Assembly: GCF_014202225.1 (NCBI RefSeq)
Contig: NZ_JACHGE010000004.1
Span: 62,001-126,000 of the forward strand
Source of the DNA: Algibacter amylolyticus
GTDB taxonomy: Bacteria > Bacteroidota > Bacteroidia > Flavobacteriales > Flavobacteriaceae
Reading direction: 5' to 3'
DNA: 64,000 nucleotides
In this document: positions 1 to 8,307 of the stretch, piece after piece
Position numbering within the stretch: position 1 is the first letter of the stretch
How the letters are laid out: every line of letters starts with the position of its first letter
Notes under the pieces: model-generated
Told to the model about the DNA's origin: nothing
Databases searched by the model: none
What the model saw: the letters and a program-made list of their open reading frames with translations, nothing else
Translations under genes and position numbers: made by a program

Positions 1-53
1 TGATTACAAGATGCTACAAGTATAATTACTGCTAGCAAACTTAAAACTTTCAT
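1..53 (-). CDS. Lipoprotein, N-terminal fragment (continues beyond window start)
   Basis: Reading the minus strand from the ATG at 53 gives MKVLSLLAVIILVASCN before the window ends. This is a complete lipoprotein signal peptide: positively charged start, hydrophobic core and a lipobox (VASC) with the lipidated Cys at residue 16. The product is therefore exported and anchored in a membrane. It lies downstream of the KDPG aldolase gene on the same strand, but a hairpin terminator separates the two, so it is probably a separate transcript. A TACATTTG sequence (minus strand of 87-94) could be its -7 element, although I see no matching -33 TTG. The function cannot be told from 17 residues. Confidence 0.75.
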   Translation of the reverse strand, partial: MKVLSLLAVIILVASCN

Positions 54-186
54 TATTTTCATTTTTATATTTTTTTAATGTGTCGCCAAATGTAACAAAT
101 TTTATAGAGAGTAAAAAAGAAAAATAAGGACACTTAATTACCTCTTAAAAACCATAAAACAGGTTACTAAACAACTATTACAAATT

Positions 187-216
187 AAAAGAGCCACTAG
201 ATAGCGGCTCTTAAAA
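187..216 (-). terminator. Terminator after KDPG aldolase gene
   Basis: The arms AGAGCC and GGCTCT (190-195 and 206-211) form a GC-rich stem, followed on the minus strand by TTTTAATTT. It lies about 20 bp past the aldolase stop codon and closes the uronate operon. Confidence 0.7.
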
Positions 217-235
217 AAACATTTTATACTATTAA

Positions 236-904
236 TTATTTTCTAACAGACTTTACAATAGCTAAGGCTGCTTTAACATCCTTCTCTAATTTTGCGTAAT
301 CTTTATTAGCAATAATTTCTTTTGAAATTAATTTAGATCCCATTCCAACACAAGTTACACCAGCATCAAACCATCCTTTAAGGTTTTCTTCTGTTGGCGA
401 AACACCACCTGTAGGCATAACCGACGTCCATGGTTGTGGACCTTTAATACCTTTTACAAATTGAGGTCCGTAGATATCGCCAGGGAATAATTTTACGATT
501 TCGCATCCTAATTCCTCTGCTCTAGTAATCTCTGTTAACGTTCCACATCCTGGAGACCATAATACTTTTTTACGGTTACAAGCAATTGCAATGTCCTCTC
601 TTAAAACTGGAGTTACAATAAAGTTTGCTCCTAAAGCCATGTATAATGACGCAGCACCTGCATCTGTTACGGACCCTACACCCATTATCATTCCTGGTAA
701 TTCGGCAATAGCATATTTAGTTAATTCTCCAAAAACTTCGTGAGCAAAATCACCACGAGCAGTAAACTCCATTAAACGAGCACCACCATCATAACATGCT
801 TTTAATACTTTTTTACTTAATTCTATATCATTATGAAAAAATAAAGGAATCATTCCTGTATCTTTCATTGCTTGCGCTACTTCTAATCTTGAAAATTGTG
901 CCAT
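236..904 (-). CDS. eda: KDPG aldolase (2-keto-3-deoxy-6-phosphogluconate aldolase)
   Basis: This 222-residue protein splits 2-keto-3-deoxy-6-phosphogluconate into pyruvate and glyceraldehyde-3-phosphate in the cytoplasm, the last step of uronate breakdown. The class I aldolase fold is recognisable from GVGSVTDAG near 75-83, the Schiff-base lysine K138 in EIVKLFPGD, the acidic E46 in MEFTARG, and the phosphate-binding MPTGGVSP segment. Length is normal for the family. The gene follows the phosphofructokinase after 27 bp on the same strand, with KDG kinase further upstream, so the three form a functional unit. Eda-family members may also cleave 4-hydroxy-2-oxoglutarate; the KDG kinase neighbour makes KDPG the likely substrate. 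Confidence 0.93.
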   Translation of the reverse strand: MAQFSRLEVAQAMKDTGMIPLFFHNDIELSKKVLKACYDGGARLMEFTARGDFAHEVFGELTKYAIAELPGMIMGVGSVTDAGAASLYMALGANFIVTPVLREDIAIACNRKKVLWSPGCGTLTEITRAEELGCEIVKLFPGDIYGPQFVKGIKGPQPWTSVMPTGGVSPTEENLKGWFDAGVTCVGMGSKLISKEIIANKDYAKLEKDVKAALAIVKSVRK

Positions 905-931
905 TATATTTTGTTTTTTTTATTAGTTAAT

Positions 932-2149
932 TTAATTCCAATTTAATATTTTTTTAAAATCGTATGCCTCCGGATTGGGCAAATATTGTTTAGCCAACTC
1001 ATAATCTTTTTCCTTAATATAAAACAGATTATTAATAAATAGCTGAGCCATATCTGAATTGATATCTACCAGCCTAGGTGGTATTTTACCCTCATTATCC
1101 TCAAAATCTTTTAGATATAAAGGCATAATATCGCCTTTTGAATTTGCACTTACAATACAACCAGAAACGCCTTCGTCAAATAATTTTTTAACACCTATAC
1201 CTAATAAAGTACATAGGGTTAGATCGAATGCAATAGGGTTACAACACCTTAATTCGTATCCAAGCTCTACAGGCCTTGATTTTATATCTAAACCAACCTC
1301 TTTAAGCTTAGTTTGTAATAAATAATTAAATATATGAGATTTACTTACGTTCCCTAGTTCTGGATGTCCGTGATCGTCGTAAGTAAAATTGATGCCTGAG
1401 TTTAAGATTTCGTCTTCATCCATAAAATGAAAAACACCTTCACTAACCAAAGCAACACCATATTCGATACCTTGAATTTTGCATTTAACAATCGAAGAAA
1501 TAATCATATTGATAATTTTCTCGAATGTTATTTTAGTTTTATTAAACATTTCAGGAATAATCATCATTTGATAATGACACGCCGATGCAATCCCGAAAGC
1601 AAGATGTCCTGCCGAACGCCCCATAGCGGCAACTACAAACCAGTTTTCGCTAGTTCTAGCATCTTCATATACCGTATTACCAATACGCACACCTTCATCT
1701 TTTGCTGTATGAAAACCAAAAGTTGGATTTCTATCTGGCAACGGTAAATCGTTATCGATGGTTTTAGGAACATGAACATGAGCCACATCCAAATCCTGAG
1801 TATTTACATATTTTGTTAACCTATTGGCTGTTGACGCGGTATCATCGCCACCAATAGTTACTAGTAATTTTACGTTGTATTTCTTAAAAAAATCGGCTTT
1901 AAAATCGCTGTCTTTTGGCTTAAACCGGCTCATTATTAAGGTTGAACCACCACGACTAAAAATTCTATCGGCATGATGAAAATCAAAAAAAACTAATGAA
2001 GGTTCATCAGAAAGCAATCCTTTATAACCATGATGCACACCTATAACCTCGTATCCATCTTTCAAGAATGTTTTGGCCAAAGTACTTATTACAGTATTTA
2101 TGCCTGGAGCTGGTCCGCCTCCACACATTATTGCAATAGATTTTTTCAT
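932..2149 (-). CDS. 6-phosphofructokinase family protein with PPi-type active-site residues
   Basis: A 405-residue PfkA-family enzyme acting on fructose-6-phosphate / fructose-1,6-bisphosphate. Visible motifs are the N-terminal phosphate loop GGGPAPGIN (10-18), GGDDT (100-104), the catalytic PKTIDND (128-134) and MGRSAGHLA (176-184). ATP-dependent enzymes usually have GGDGS and PGTIDND. The Asp in GGDD and the Lys in PKTID are the residues known to mark PPi-dependent, reversible enzymes, so I infer use of pyrophosphate. Its place between kdgK and eda makes sense if triose phosphate from KDPG cleavage must be turned back into hexose phosphate. A hairpin separates it from kdgK, so the two genes may be expressed at different levels. 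The phosphoryl donor is not proven by sequence. Confidence 0.85.
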   Translation of the reverse strand: MKKSIAIMCGGGPAPGINTVISTLAKTFLKDGYEVIGVHHGYKGLLSDEPSLVFFDFHHADRIFSRGGSTLIMSRFKPKDSDFKADFFKKYNVKLLVTIGGDDTASTANRLTKYVNTQDLDVAHVHVPKTIDNDLPLPDRNPTFGFHTAKDEGVRIGNTVYEDARTSENWFVVAAMGRSAGHLAFGIASACHYQMMIIPEMFNKTKITFEKIINMIISSIVKCKIQGIEYGVALVSEGVFHFMDEDEILNSGINFTYDDHGHPELGNVSKSHIFNYLLQTKLKEVGLDIKSRPVELGYELRCCNPIAFDLTLCTLLGIGVKKLFDEGVSGCIVSANSKGDIMPLYLKDFEDNEGKIPPRLVDINSDMAQLFINNLFYIKEKDYELAKQYLPNPEAYDFKKILNWN

Positions 2150-2201
2150 ATAATTTATATGATTTTAAGGTTAGAAAAACGTACTAATTGAAATAACAAA
2201 A

Positions 2202-2245
2202 CTACAAGGTGTTTACAGCAATTACAGCTGTATTTCACCTTGTAG
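2202..2245 (-). terminator. Strong hairpin between kdgK and the phosphofructokinase gene
   Basis: Perfect 10-bp arms CTACAAGGTG and CACCTTGTAG (2202-2211 and 2236-2245) enclose a smaller inner pairing (ACAGC/GCTGT). On the minus strand a T-rich stretch (TTTTGTTATTT) follows. It sits inside the kdgK-pfk gap and could be a full or partial terminator or an RNA-stability element. Confidence 0.65.
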
Positions 2246-2274
2246 GTTATTTTTATAAATCTTATAGATATAAA

Positions 2275-3321
2275 TTATCTAGCAACTCTACCAGATGCAT
2301 CACCACCCATTAGTTTTTCAACCTCAGCAACAGTTACTAAGTTTGCATCACCTTTAATAGTGTGTTTTAAACAAGACGCTGCAACAGCAAAATCTAATGC
2401 ATTTTGATCATTTTCTGGGTATTTTAATAATCCGTAGATTAATCCACCCATGAAAGAATCTCCACCACCAACTCTATCAACGATATCTGTTATTTGATAT
2501 TGACGGGTTTGTAACATTTGTTTTCCATCATATAAAACTCCAGCCCAAGTATTGTGAGATGCAGAAATAGAACCTCTTAAAGTAGTAATTACCTTTTTAG
2601 CTCTTGGAAATTTTTCCATCATTTGTTGGCAAACAGATAAGAAAGCTTCTGCTTTTACATCATGTCCTGCTGTTTGAACTGCTGCTCCTGCAGGTTTAAT
2701 TCCGAAATGCATTTCTGCATCTTCTTCATTTCCTAACACGATATCACAATACGATGTAATCTCAGTCATAACTTTTTCTCTATGTGCATCGCTACAATAG
2801 TTCCAAAGTTTAGCACGGTAATTTAAATCGGTAGAAATAGTAATACCTTTAGCACTTGCAGCTTTAACAGCCTCTAAACAAACATCGGCAGCACCTTGAG
2901 AAATTGCTGGTGTAATACCTGTCCAGTGAAACCACTCAACACCTTCAAAAACAGCATCCCAATCAATCATTCCTGATTCGATTTCAGCTATTGCAGAATG
3001 TGCTCTATCGTAAACCACTTTAGATCCTCTAGATACAGCTCCAGTTTCTAAAAAGTAGATCCCTAAACGATCTCCACCCCAAACAATTTTATCGACACCT
3101 ACTCCTCTTTTACGCATTTCCATCATAGCACACTCACCAATATCATTTTTTGGTAAACGTGTTACGAAATCACATGACACACCATAATTAGCTAAAGAAA
3201 CAGCTACGTTTGATTCTCCACCACCGTAAATAGCATCAAAGTTATTTGCTTGCGAAAATCTTAAAAATCCTTGTGGAGCTAATCTTAACATGATCTCTCC
3301 GAAAGTTACTACTTTACTCAT
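2275..3321 (-). CDS. kdgK: 2-keto-3-deoxygluconate (KDG) kinase, PfkB family
   Basis: A 348-residue ribokinase/PfkB-family sugar kinase that phosphorylates KDG to KDPG, the substrate of the aldolase encoded downstream. Family marks are the N-terminal GGGESNVAVSLA substrate-binding segment and the C-terminal DRVGGGDSF motif, whose final Asp (D288) is the catalytic base. It is the first gene of the minus-strand group and diverges from the LacI-type regulator; a perfect operator palindrome lies 32-51 bp before its start codon. I infer repression that is lifted when uronate breakdown products appear. Other PfkB substrates are possible, but the aldolase neighbour fixes the pathway well. Confidence 0.92.
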   Translation of the reverse strand: MSKVVTFGEIMLRLAPQGFLRFSQANNFDAIYGGGESNVAVSLANYGVSCDFVTRLPKNDIGECAMMEMRKRGVGVDKIVWGGDRLGIYFLETGAVSRGSKVVYDRAHSAIAEIESGMIDWDAVFEGVEWFHWTGITPAISQGAADVCLEAVKAASAKGITISTDLNYRAKLWNYCSDAHREKVMTEITSYCDIVLGNEEDAEMHFGIKPAGAAVQTAGHDVKAEAFLSVCQQMMEKFPRAKKVITTLRGSISASHNTWAGVLYDGKQMLQTRQYQITDIVDRVGGGDSFMGGLIYGLLKYPENDQNALDFAVAASCLKHTIKGDANLVTVAEVEKLMGGDASGRVAR

Positions 3322-3352
3322 CTTATTTAGTATTATTATTTAAAAATTAGTT

Positions 3353-3372
3353 TTGGTTAAACGTTTAACCAA
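3353..3372. promoter_or_regulatory. LacI-type operator in front of kdgK
   Basis: TTGGTTAAACGTTTAACCAA is a perfect 20-bp palindrome with the central CG typical of LacI-family operators. An extra half site (GGTTAA) follows at 3375-3380. It differs at only two symmetric positions from the second palindrome near 3441, so the same regulator probably binds both. I see no exact -7 element for kdgK nearby. Confidence 0.85.
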
Positions 3373-3413
3373 ATGGTTAAAAATAAATCAAAATCTATTA
3401 TTTACTTAAGATT

Positions 3414-3443
3414 TTGATTGAATCGGTTAAAACTATATATTTG
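3414..3443 (+). promoter_or_regulatory. Promoter of the LacI-type regulator gene
   Basis: TTG at 3414-3416, a 19-bp spacer and TATATTTG at 3436-3443 match the Bacteroidota promoter (TTG, 17-23 bp, TAnnTTTG). The same spacing and -7 sequence recur before susC and before the tRNA gene. The regulator's own operator overlaps its last four bases, which points to autoregulation. Confidence 0.75.
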
Positions 3444-3460
3444 CTTAAACGTTTAAGCAA
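3441..3460. promoter_or_regulatory. LacI-type operator overlapping the regulator's own promoter
   Basis: TTGCTTAAACGTTTAAGCAA is a perfect 20-bp palindrome with a central CG. It begins inside the -7 element and covers the expected transcription start, so a bound repressor would block the regulator's own transcription. Confidence 0.85.
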
Positions 3461-3473
3461 ATATATAAAAAAA

Positions 3474-4496
3474 TTGAATATCAAAAAGAAAACTACTATA
3501 AAAGATATTGCTAATGTTTTAAATATCTCTGCTGCTGCGGTTTCTAAAGCACTTAACGACGACTCTAGAATTAGTAAAAAAACTAAAAAGGCTGTTAAAC
3601 AAGTTGCCGAAAATCTTAATTATCAACCAAACCATCTTGCTAGTGCCTTAAGAAAAGGAAAAAGCAAATTGGTTGGCGTTATTGTGCCCAGAACAAATAG
3701 CAACTTTTTTTCTTCTGTTATTCAAAATATTGAGGAGGTGTTGAACAAAGAAGGTTATAACATTATTATAACACAATCTAACGAATCGTTTAAAAAAGAG
3801 TGCGATAGTATTGATACTTTATTGTTCACGCAAGTTGATGGTATAATCGCATCTATGGCCAATGAAACTGTAGATTTAGATTATTATGAAAAAGTAAAAG
3901 CAAAAGGCATTCCTTTAATTTTATTTGATCGTGGTGAAAATGATTTAAATGTGGATTATATAGGAATTAATGATTACAAAAGCAGTCAAGTTATTATTGA
4001 GCATCTTGTAAATCAAGGTCGAAAAAGAATTGCCCATATAGGAGGTTATAAGCGTACCCGCATTTTTAACAATAGAATTAGAGGTTATATTGATGCTGTA
4101 AAGAAGCATAATTTACCGCTAGATCCAGAGCTTTTAATTGAAAGCAGCCTAACTATTGAAGATGGCAAAGAAAAAATGGAACAATTACTCCAACTAAAAG
4201 AAAGACCAGATGCTGTTTACGTTGCCAGTGATTATGCTGCATTAGGTGCTTTACAAGCTTTAAAAGGACGAAAAATAAAGGTGCCAGAAGATATCGCTTT
4301 AGTTGGCTTTGGCGACGAACCTTTTACAGCTGTAGTAACACCTTCTATTAGTAGTATTAACCAACACAGTGCAGAAATTGGAAAACAAGCTGCCTTAACA
4401 TTTTTAGGTTATACCAAGAAAAAGACAGTAAAACAAACCTTGAATAAAATAATTTTAGATGCCGAATTGGTAATACGAGAATCCTCAAGAAATTAA
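3474..4496 (+). CDS. LacI-family transcriptional regulator of the uronate genes
   Basis: A DNA-binding repressor of about 340 residues. The N-terminal helix-turn-helix (TIKDIANVLNISAAAVSKAL) and hinge helix (NYQPNHLASALRKGKS) are classic for LacI, followed by a periplasmic-binding-protein-like sugar sensor domain starting at LVGVIVP. The longest frame could begin with TTG at 3414, but that triplet is the -33 box and the operator lies behind it. The TTG at 3474 puts the helix-turn-helix about eight residues from the N terminus, as in other LacI proteins, so I prefer it. It diverges from kdgK. The ligand is probably KDG or a related uronate product (inference from neighbours). Confidence 0.9.
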   Translation: MNIKKKTTIKDIANVLNISAAAVSKALNDDSRISKKTKKAVKQVAENLNYQPNHLASALRKGKSKLVGVIVPRTNSNFFSSVIQNIEEVLNKEGYNIIITQSNESFKKECDSIDTLLFTQVDGIIASMANETVDLDYYEKVKAKGIPLILFDRGENDLNVDYIGINDYKSSQVIIEHLVNQGRKRIAHIGGYKRTRIFNNRIRGYIDAVKKHNLPLDPELLIESSLTIEDGKEKMEQLLQLKERPDAVYVASDYAALGALQALKGRKIKVPEDIALVGFGDEPFTAVVTPSISSINQHSAEIGKQAALTFLGYTKKKTVKQTLNKIILDAELVIRESSRN

Positions 4497-4512
4497 TAAA
4501 AAAGCCATTTTT

Positions 4513-6729
4513 TTAAATACGTTTTACTTTTTTAACTAAACTTTCCGATAGATTAAACAGCCAACTTAACTGCTCGAATATTAATTTTGTTTCATGCAAC
4601 TGCGCTCTCATTTCGTTAGAAATAGGAACTCCTTTTTTAATTTCTTCTCCACGTTGTGAAACTAAACTTTTAAAGTCATCCTCGTAATTCTTGGTAGCCT
4701 TATCTAAATCTTCATTTAGTAAATGGGTATTAGATTCTTTATCTTCTAAAATATCTACAGCTTTTTCAAGATTAGATAAAATATGGGTTACATAAATTTC
4801 AAATTGCTTTGGTACGTTGCTTGTTTTGTTCGTTCTAATATAAATACCTAAGGATGCCAACGAAGACAAGTAGGTATTACAAATGGTAATTAAGTCGTAA
4901 ATAACAACAATATTCTGTTGTTTCGATTTAGGCTCTTGCACCAATCTTTGGTAAGCAGCATTCAAATTCGCTACTTGTAAAAACGTCTCTTTTCTAGCTA
5001 ACTTATAGGCCGTAGACACTTCTCCTTTTTCATGATATAAAACATCTATTTGTTTCAAAAAATCTGCAATGCCGTTAATAGAATTAACAAAAAACTCTTT
5101 AATGTTTTTCGACTCCCATGCTGGCCAAAATAAATAATTTCCAGCATAGGCCAATACTCCTCCTATAAGCGTATCTACAACCCTAAACTGAATAGCCATT
5201 AAAACATTTGGGTGAATTAAGGCATACATAAAAACTACATATAAGGTAATAAACGCTGCGCCATTTCTATAATTCTGTTTTAAAATTGAAAACCCAATTA
5301 TTAAAGATAAGGCTGCAATTACGGCATACACCATAGTGTTTTGCGTTAAAAAAACAATACCCACACCAACAGCAGCGCCTATTAATGTCCCTACCAACCT
5401 TTGTACAGTTCGCTGTTTAGTTAAGCCGTAGCTCGGTCTCATTATTACCACTATGGTTAGCAAAATCCAATACGATTGCTGCATTTCCATAGCATACCCA
5501 ATTAAAAAACCGATTAGCATAGTAAGCGTTAATCGTAACGAGTGCCTAAATATTGGCGATTTAAAACTAAAATTGGCTTTTAGTTTTTTAACATCATAAT
5601 CCTGTTGAGTTATAAATTGTTCGGCATCCTTTATGCCTCTAATTTTATTGTTTTTAGAATAATTCTCTAATATCCTAGCGATGTCATTTAAGTTGCTAAT
5701 CTGCCGCTCTTGATAGGCTTTAAAGTTTAACAGAAGTATGGCGCCCTCTCTTGATTCTGGCAAACCTACCTTCACCTTATAAATATCTATATGGTTCTGT
5801 ATTTTTTTAAGAAGCACTTTAAAATTATCATTAAATGTAAGCTTCTCTTCCTTTAAAACCACCTTAGCAATAAAAGCTAGTCTATCTGAAATTTCGAAAA
5901 TTAATACTTTAAACTCATCTATTTTTTCGGGATGATCTTTAAATAAGGTATCAAACTTATCATAATCAATCGTGTTGGAAATAGCCAATTCATATATTTC
6001 CATAACTCTAGAAAAAAACAATTGTTGTCGTCTTGTTCTATTACTAAAACCAGAGTTTAATCTTTTTTCTAAAATTACCTCTCTTATGGTTTCTTGGAGT
6101 TCGTTTATTTCTATTTGCAGTTTAAAATTGGCTTCTAAAAGATCATTTCTATTATTGGTTTCTACCAATAACTTTCCTCTTATTTTTATAAATTCTGATG
6201 TTTTGTATAACAGTTCTATAAACAAGTAATCCGTTTGCACTTGTGGTAAAGACAATTGGGTTAAAATTGTTAAAAACAAGTACCAGACACCTCCTAACGC
6301 AAGATATAAGGCATGTTCCAAAACAGTAATCTCACTACTTTCATAGGCAAAGGCTAACACAAAAGATAGTAAACCTGCCAATGAAATTAATGAAGCCCTA
6401 AAACCAAAAACCGAGAGATAAGAAACCGCAAAAACCAAAACGATTAACAACGGTATAACTATTAGAAGTGTATTACTAAAATACCCGATTAGTAACGTGA
6501 TGATAAACACTAACACAACAGATGTTAATATGCCGTAAAACTTATGTTTTAAACTTCCAGGAACATCGCAAGGAGCACATAATATTGCGCCTAAGGCTAT
6601 ACTAAAGCCTATTTCGAAACTATTAAAAAAATAAATAGATATTAATACCGGCGTAACCATGGCTAAAGCAACCAAAATGGCCTTAGTGAAATGTATGCTT
6701 TTAAAGTATCTAATTAAATTTTTAATCAT
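4513..6729 (-). CDS. FUSC/YccS-family inner-membrane protein
   Basis: A 738-residue membrane protein with two similar blocks of transmembrane helices (roughly residues 15-160 and 395-550), each followed by a long helical cytoplasmic part. This duplicated layout is that of the FUSC family (YccS, aromatic acid exporter AaeB-like). The second block carries the family-like stretch MRPSYGLTKQRTVQRLVGT. Family members are thought to export aromatic acids or similar small molecules; the substrate here is unknown. It converges on the LacI-type regulator with a 16-bp gap and shows no obvious link to sugar breakdown. The 230 bp upstream of its start hold only the susD terminator. Confidence 0.8.
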   Translation of the reverse strand: MIKNLIRYFKSIHFTKAILVALAMVTPVLISIYFFNSFEIGFSIALGAILCAPCDVPGSLKHKFYGILTSVVLVFIITLLIGYFSNTLLIVIPLLIVLVFAVSYLSVFGFRASLISLAGLLSFVLAFAYESSEITVLEHALYLALGGVWYLFLTILTQLSLPQVQTDYLFIELLYKTSEFIKIRGKLLVETNNRNDLLEANFKLQIEINELQETIREVILEKRLNSGFSNRTRRQQLFFSRVMEIYELAISNTIDYDKFDTLFKDHPEKIDEFKVLIFEISDRLAFIAKVVLKEEKLTFNDNFKVLLKKIQNHIDIYKVKVGLPESREGAILLLNFKAYQERQISNLNDIARILENYSKNNKIRGIKDAEQFITQQDYDVKKLKANFSFKSPIFRHSLRLTLTMLIGFLIGYAMEMQQSYWILLTIVVIMRPSYGLTKQRTVQRLVGTLIGAAVGVGIVFLTQNTMVYAVIAALSLIIGFSILKQNYRNGAAFITLYVVFMYALIHPNVLMAIQFRVVDTLIGGVLAYAGNYLFWPAWESKNIKEFFVNSINGIADFLKQIDVLYHEKGEVSTAYKLARKETFLQVANLNAAYQRLVQEPKSKQQNIVVIYDLITICNTYLSSLASLGIYIRTNKTSNVPKQFEIYVTHILSNLEKAVDILEDKESNTHLLNEDLDKATKNYEDDFKSLVSQRGEEIKKGVPISNEMRAQLHETKLIFEQLSWLFNLSESLVKKVKRI

Positions 6730-6883
6730 AACTAAATTTATGCCTCAAATTTAAGAAGTCTTTTTAGCTAAGACTAGTTATTTAGGATAATAATTATTCC
6801 CGAACCAAAAGGGCATAGCGTAGTTGTTAATGAGCGCAGACAACCTTAAAATGGTGTGCGAACTTAATCTTGAAGACAGGGTA

Positions 6884-6923
6884 TAAAAAAAGGTTATCCG
6901 ATCTTAAATAGACCGGATAACCT
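6884..6923 (-). terminator. Terminator of the susCD operon
   Basis: Perfect 10-bp arms AGGTTATCCG and CGGATAACCT (6891-6900 and 6914-6923), followed on the minus strand by a run of seven T. It lies about 36 bp past the susD stop codon. Confidence 0.85.
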
Positions 6924-6959
6924 AAAAATCAAACTAATTTAAATTAAACTGTTTCTTGT

Positions 6960-8297
6960 TTAGTAACCGTCGTTTTGTTTAATTACACCGTTGGTAGCAA
7001 GAATCTCACTATTTGGAATAGGAAACACATAATAATTTGAATTAATAGCTTGCCCCATTTCGGCATCAACAGTACCTGTTCTTACTAAATCAAACCATCT
7101 ATGCCCTTCTAAAGCTAACTCTACTCTTCTTTCATCATAAATTACTTGTCTAACATCAGCTTGTGAACTTACAGTTCCAGTTAAACTTGTTAAACCAGCT
7201 CTAGTTCTTATTGGATCCAATAAAGGAAGTACTGTACTAGCAGCAGTATTATTTTCATTTAACGCTTCTGCATACATTAAAATAACATCAGACAATCTCA
7301 TTTCTATAAAATCTTGATCGGCACCTCCTGTGTATTTCACACCTATTCCAGCTGTCTCATCAATAGTTAATGCTTTTCTTAAATCTGTACCTCCACCAGC
7401 AGCACCACTAGCATCAAAAGCGGCAGTTAAGCGTGGATCTAAAGGCGTACTTGATTTTGTATCACCTCCAGAAAACCATCCTGAAAAGGTAGAAGAAGAC
7501 GAAGAACCATCAGCATTTGAAATAGAACCTGATATTTTCGTTGCAAAAATAATTTCCGAACTAACATCAGTTACTACATCAGCAAAGTTAGGCTCTAAAG
7601 TTATACCAGCAGCACTAGCACTGCTTACTACAGCTCCAAGTTCTGTCGCTGCAGGGCCAAAATCACCATTATGCATGTACACTTTACCTAGAAATGCACG
7701 CGCTGCAATTTGAGATGCTCGTCCTGAAGCTATATCAGAATTATCTAGACCTGCTATAGCATCCTGGAAATCCGGAATAATTACATTGTTGTAAATGTCT
7801 GCCACCGGCTGTCTTTCAAAAATAGATAAATCTGAAGTGCTAGGTGTAGCCGATAGATTTACAGGCACATCTCCAAAAACCAACACTAATTTAAAGTATG
7901 ACAATGCTCTTAAGAATTTAGCCTCTGCTACTTCTGTAGCATCTGTTGAATTTTCAATAATGTTATTTGTACTCAATATTGCCTTGTATAAGTTACGATA
8001 AACCGGTGTGAAAAACGCCCCAGTCATATCTCCACCTGCTAAATCTGCATTATATGTATCGATGGATGTAAACGGATCTTCTAACATCAACATATTGTCT
8101 GCTCTAAAATCTCCTAAAACCGCTTGTGGCATTGCAACTCCTGTTTGGTAATAGTATGCTGCATTTAAAACAGGTGCAAATTCCACCAAATTACTTGCTT
8201 CTAAATCTAAAGAAGGTGATTGGTCCAGTTCATTATCACATGCTGTTATTAACAACATAGAGACTAATGTTATATATATATATTTCATTTTTTTCAT
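6960..8297 (-). CDS. susD: SusD/RagB-family glycan-binding lipoprotein
   Basis: A 445-residue outer-membrane lipoprotein that captures oligosaccharides at the cell surface and delivers them to its SusC partner. The signal peptide ends in a lipobox (LLITAC, lipidated Cys at residue 20). The C-terminal part has the typical RRVELALEGHRWFDLVRTG segment and ends with an FPIP...QNDGY tail, as SusD proteins do. It follows susC by 10 bp and ends before a strong terminator, so the pair form a two-gene operon. No glycoside hydrolase or polysaccharide lyase gene is visible here. Closeness to KDG/KDPG genes suggests a uronate-containing glycan such as alginate, but this is inference. Confidence 0.93.
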   Translation of the reverse strand: MKKMKYIYITLVSMLLITACDNELDQSPSLDLEASNLVEFAPVLNAAYYYQTGVAMPQAVLGDFRADNMLMLEDPFTSIDTYNADLAGGDMTGAFFTPVYRNLYKAILSTNNIIENSTDATEVAEAKFLRALSYFKLVLVFGDVPVNLSATPSTSDLSIFERQPVADIYNNVIIPDFQDAIAGLDNSDIASGRASQIAARAFLGKVYMHNGDFGPAATELGAVVSSASAAGITLEPNFADVVTDVSSEIIFATKISGSISNADGSSSSSTFSGWFSGGDTKSSTPLDPRLTAAFDASGAAGGGTDLRKALTIDETAGIGVKYTGGADQDFIEMRLSDVILMYAEALNENNTAASTVLPLLDPIRTRAGLTSLTGTVSSQADVRQVIYDERRVELALEGHRWFDLVRTGTVDAEMGQAINSNYYVFPIPNSEILATNGVIKQNDGY

Positions 8298-8307
8298 TTT
8301 TTCTTAT

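Noticed and set aside
3414-3473. Extended N terminus of the LacI-type regulator from the TTG at 3414
   Set aside because: That TTG is the -33 promoter element, and the -7 box and operator lie inside the extension; the helix-turn-helix belongs at the N terminus.
6730-6880. A small RNA between the FUSC-type gene and the susD terminator
   Set aside because: Only weak short hairpins and no promoter match were found.
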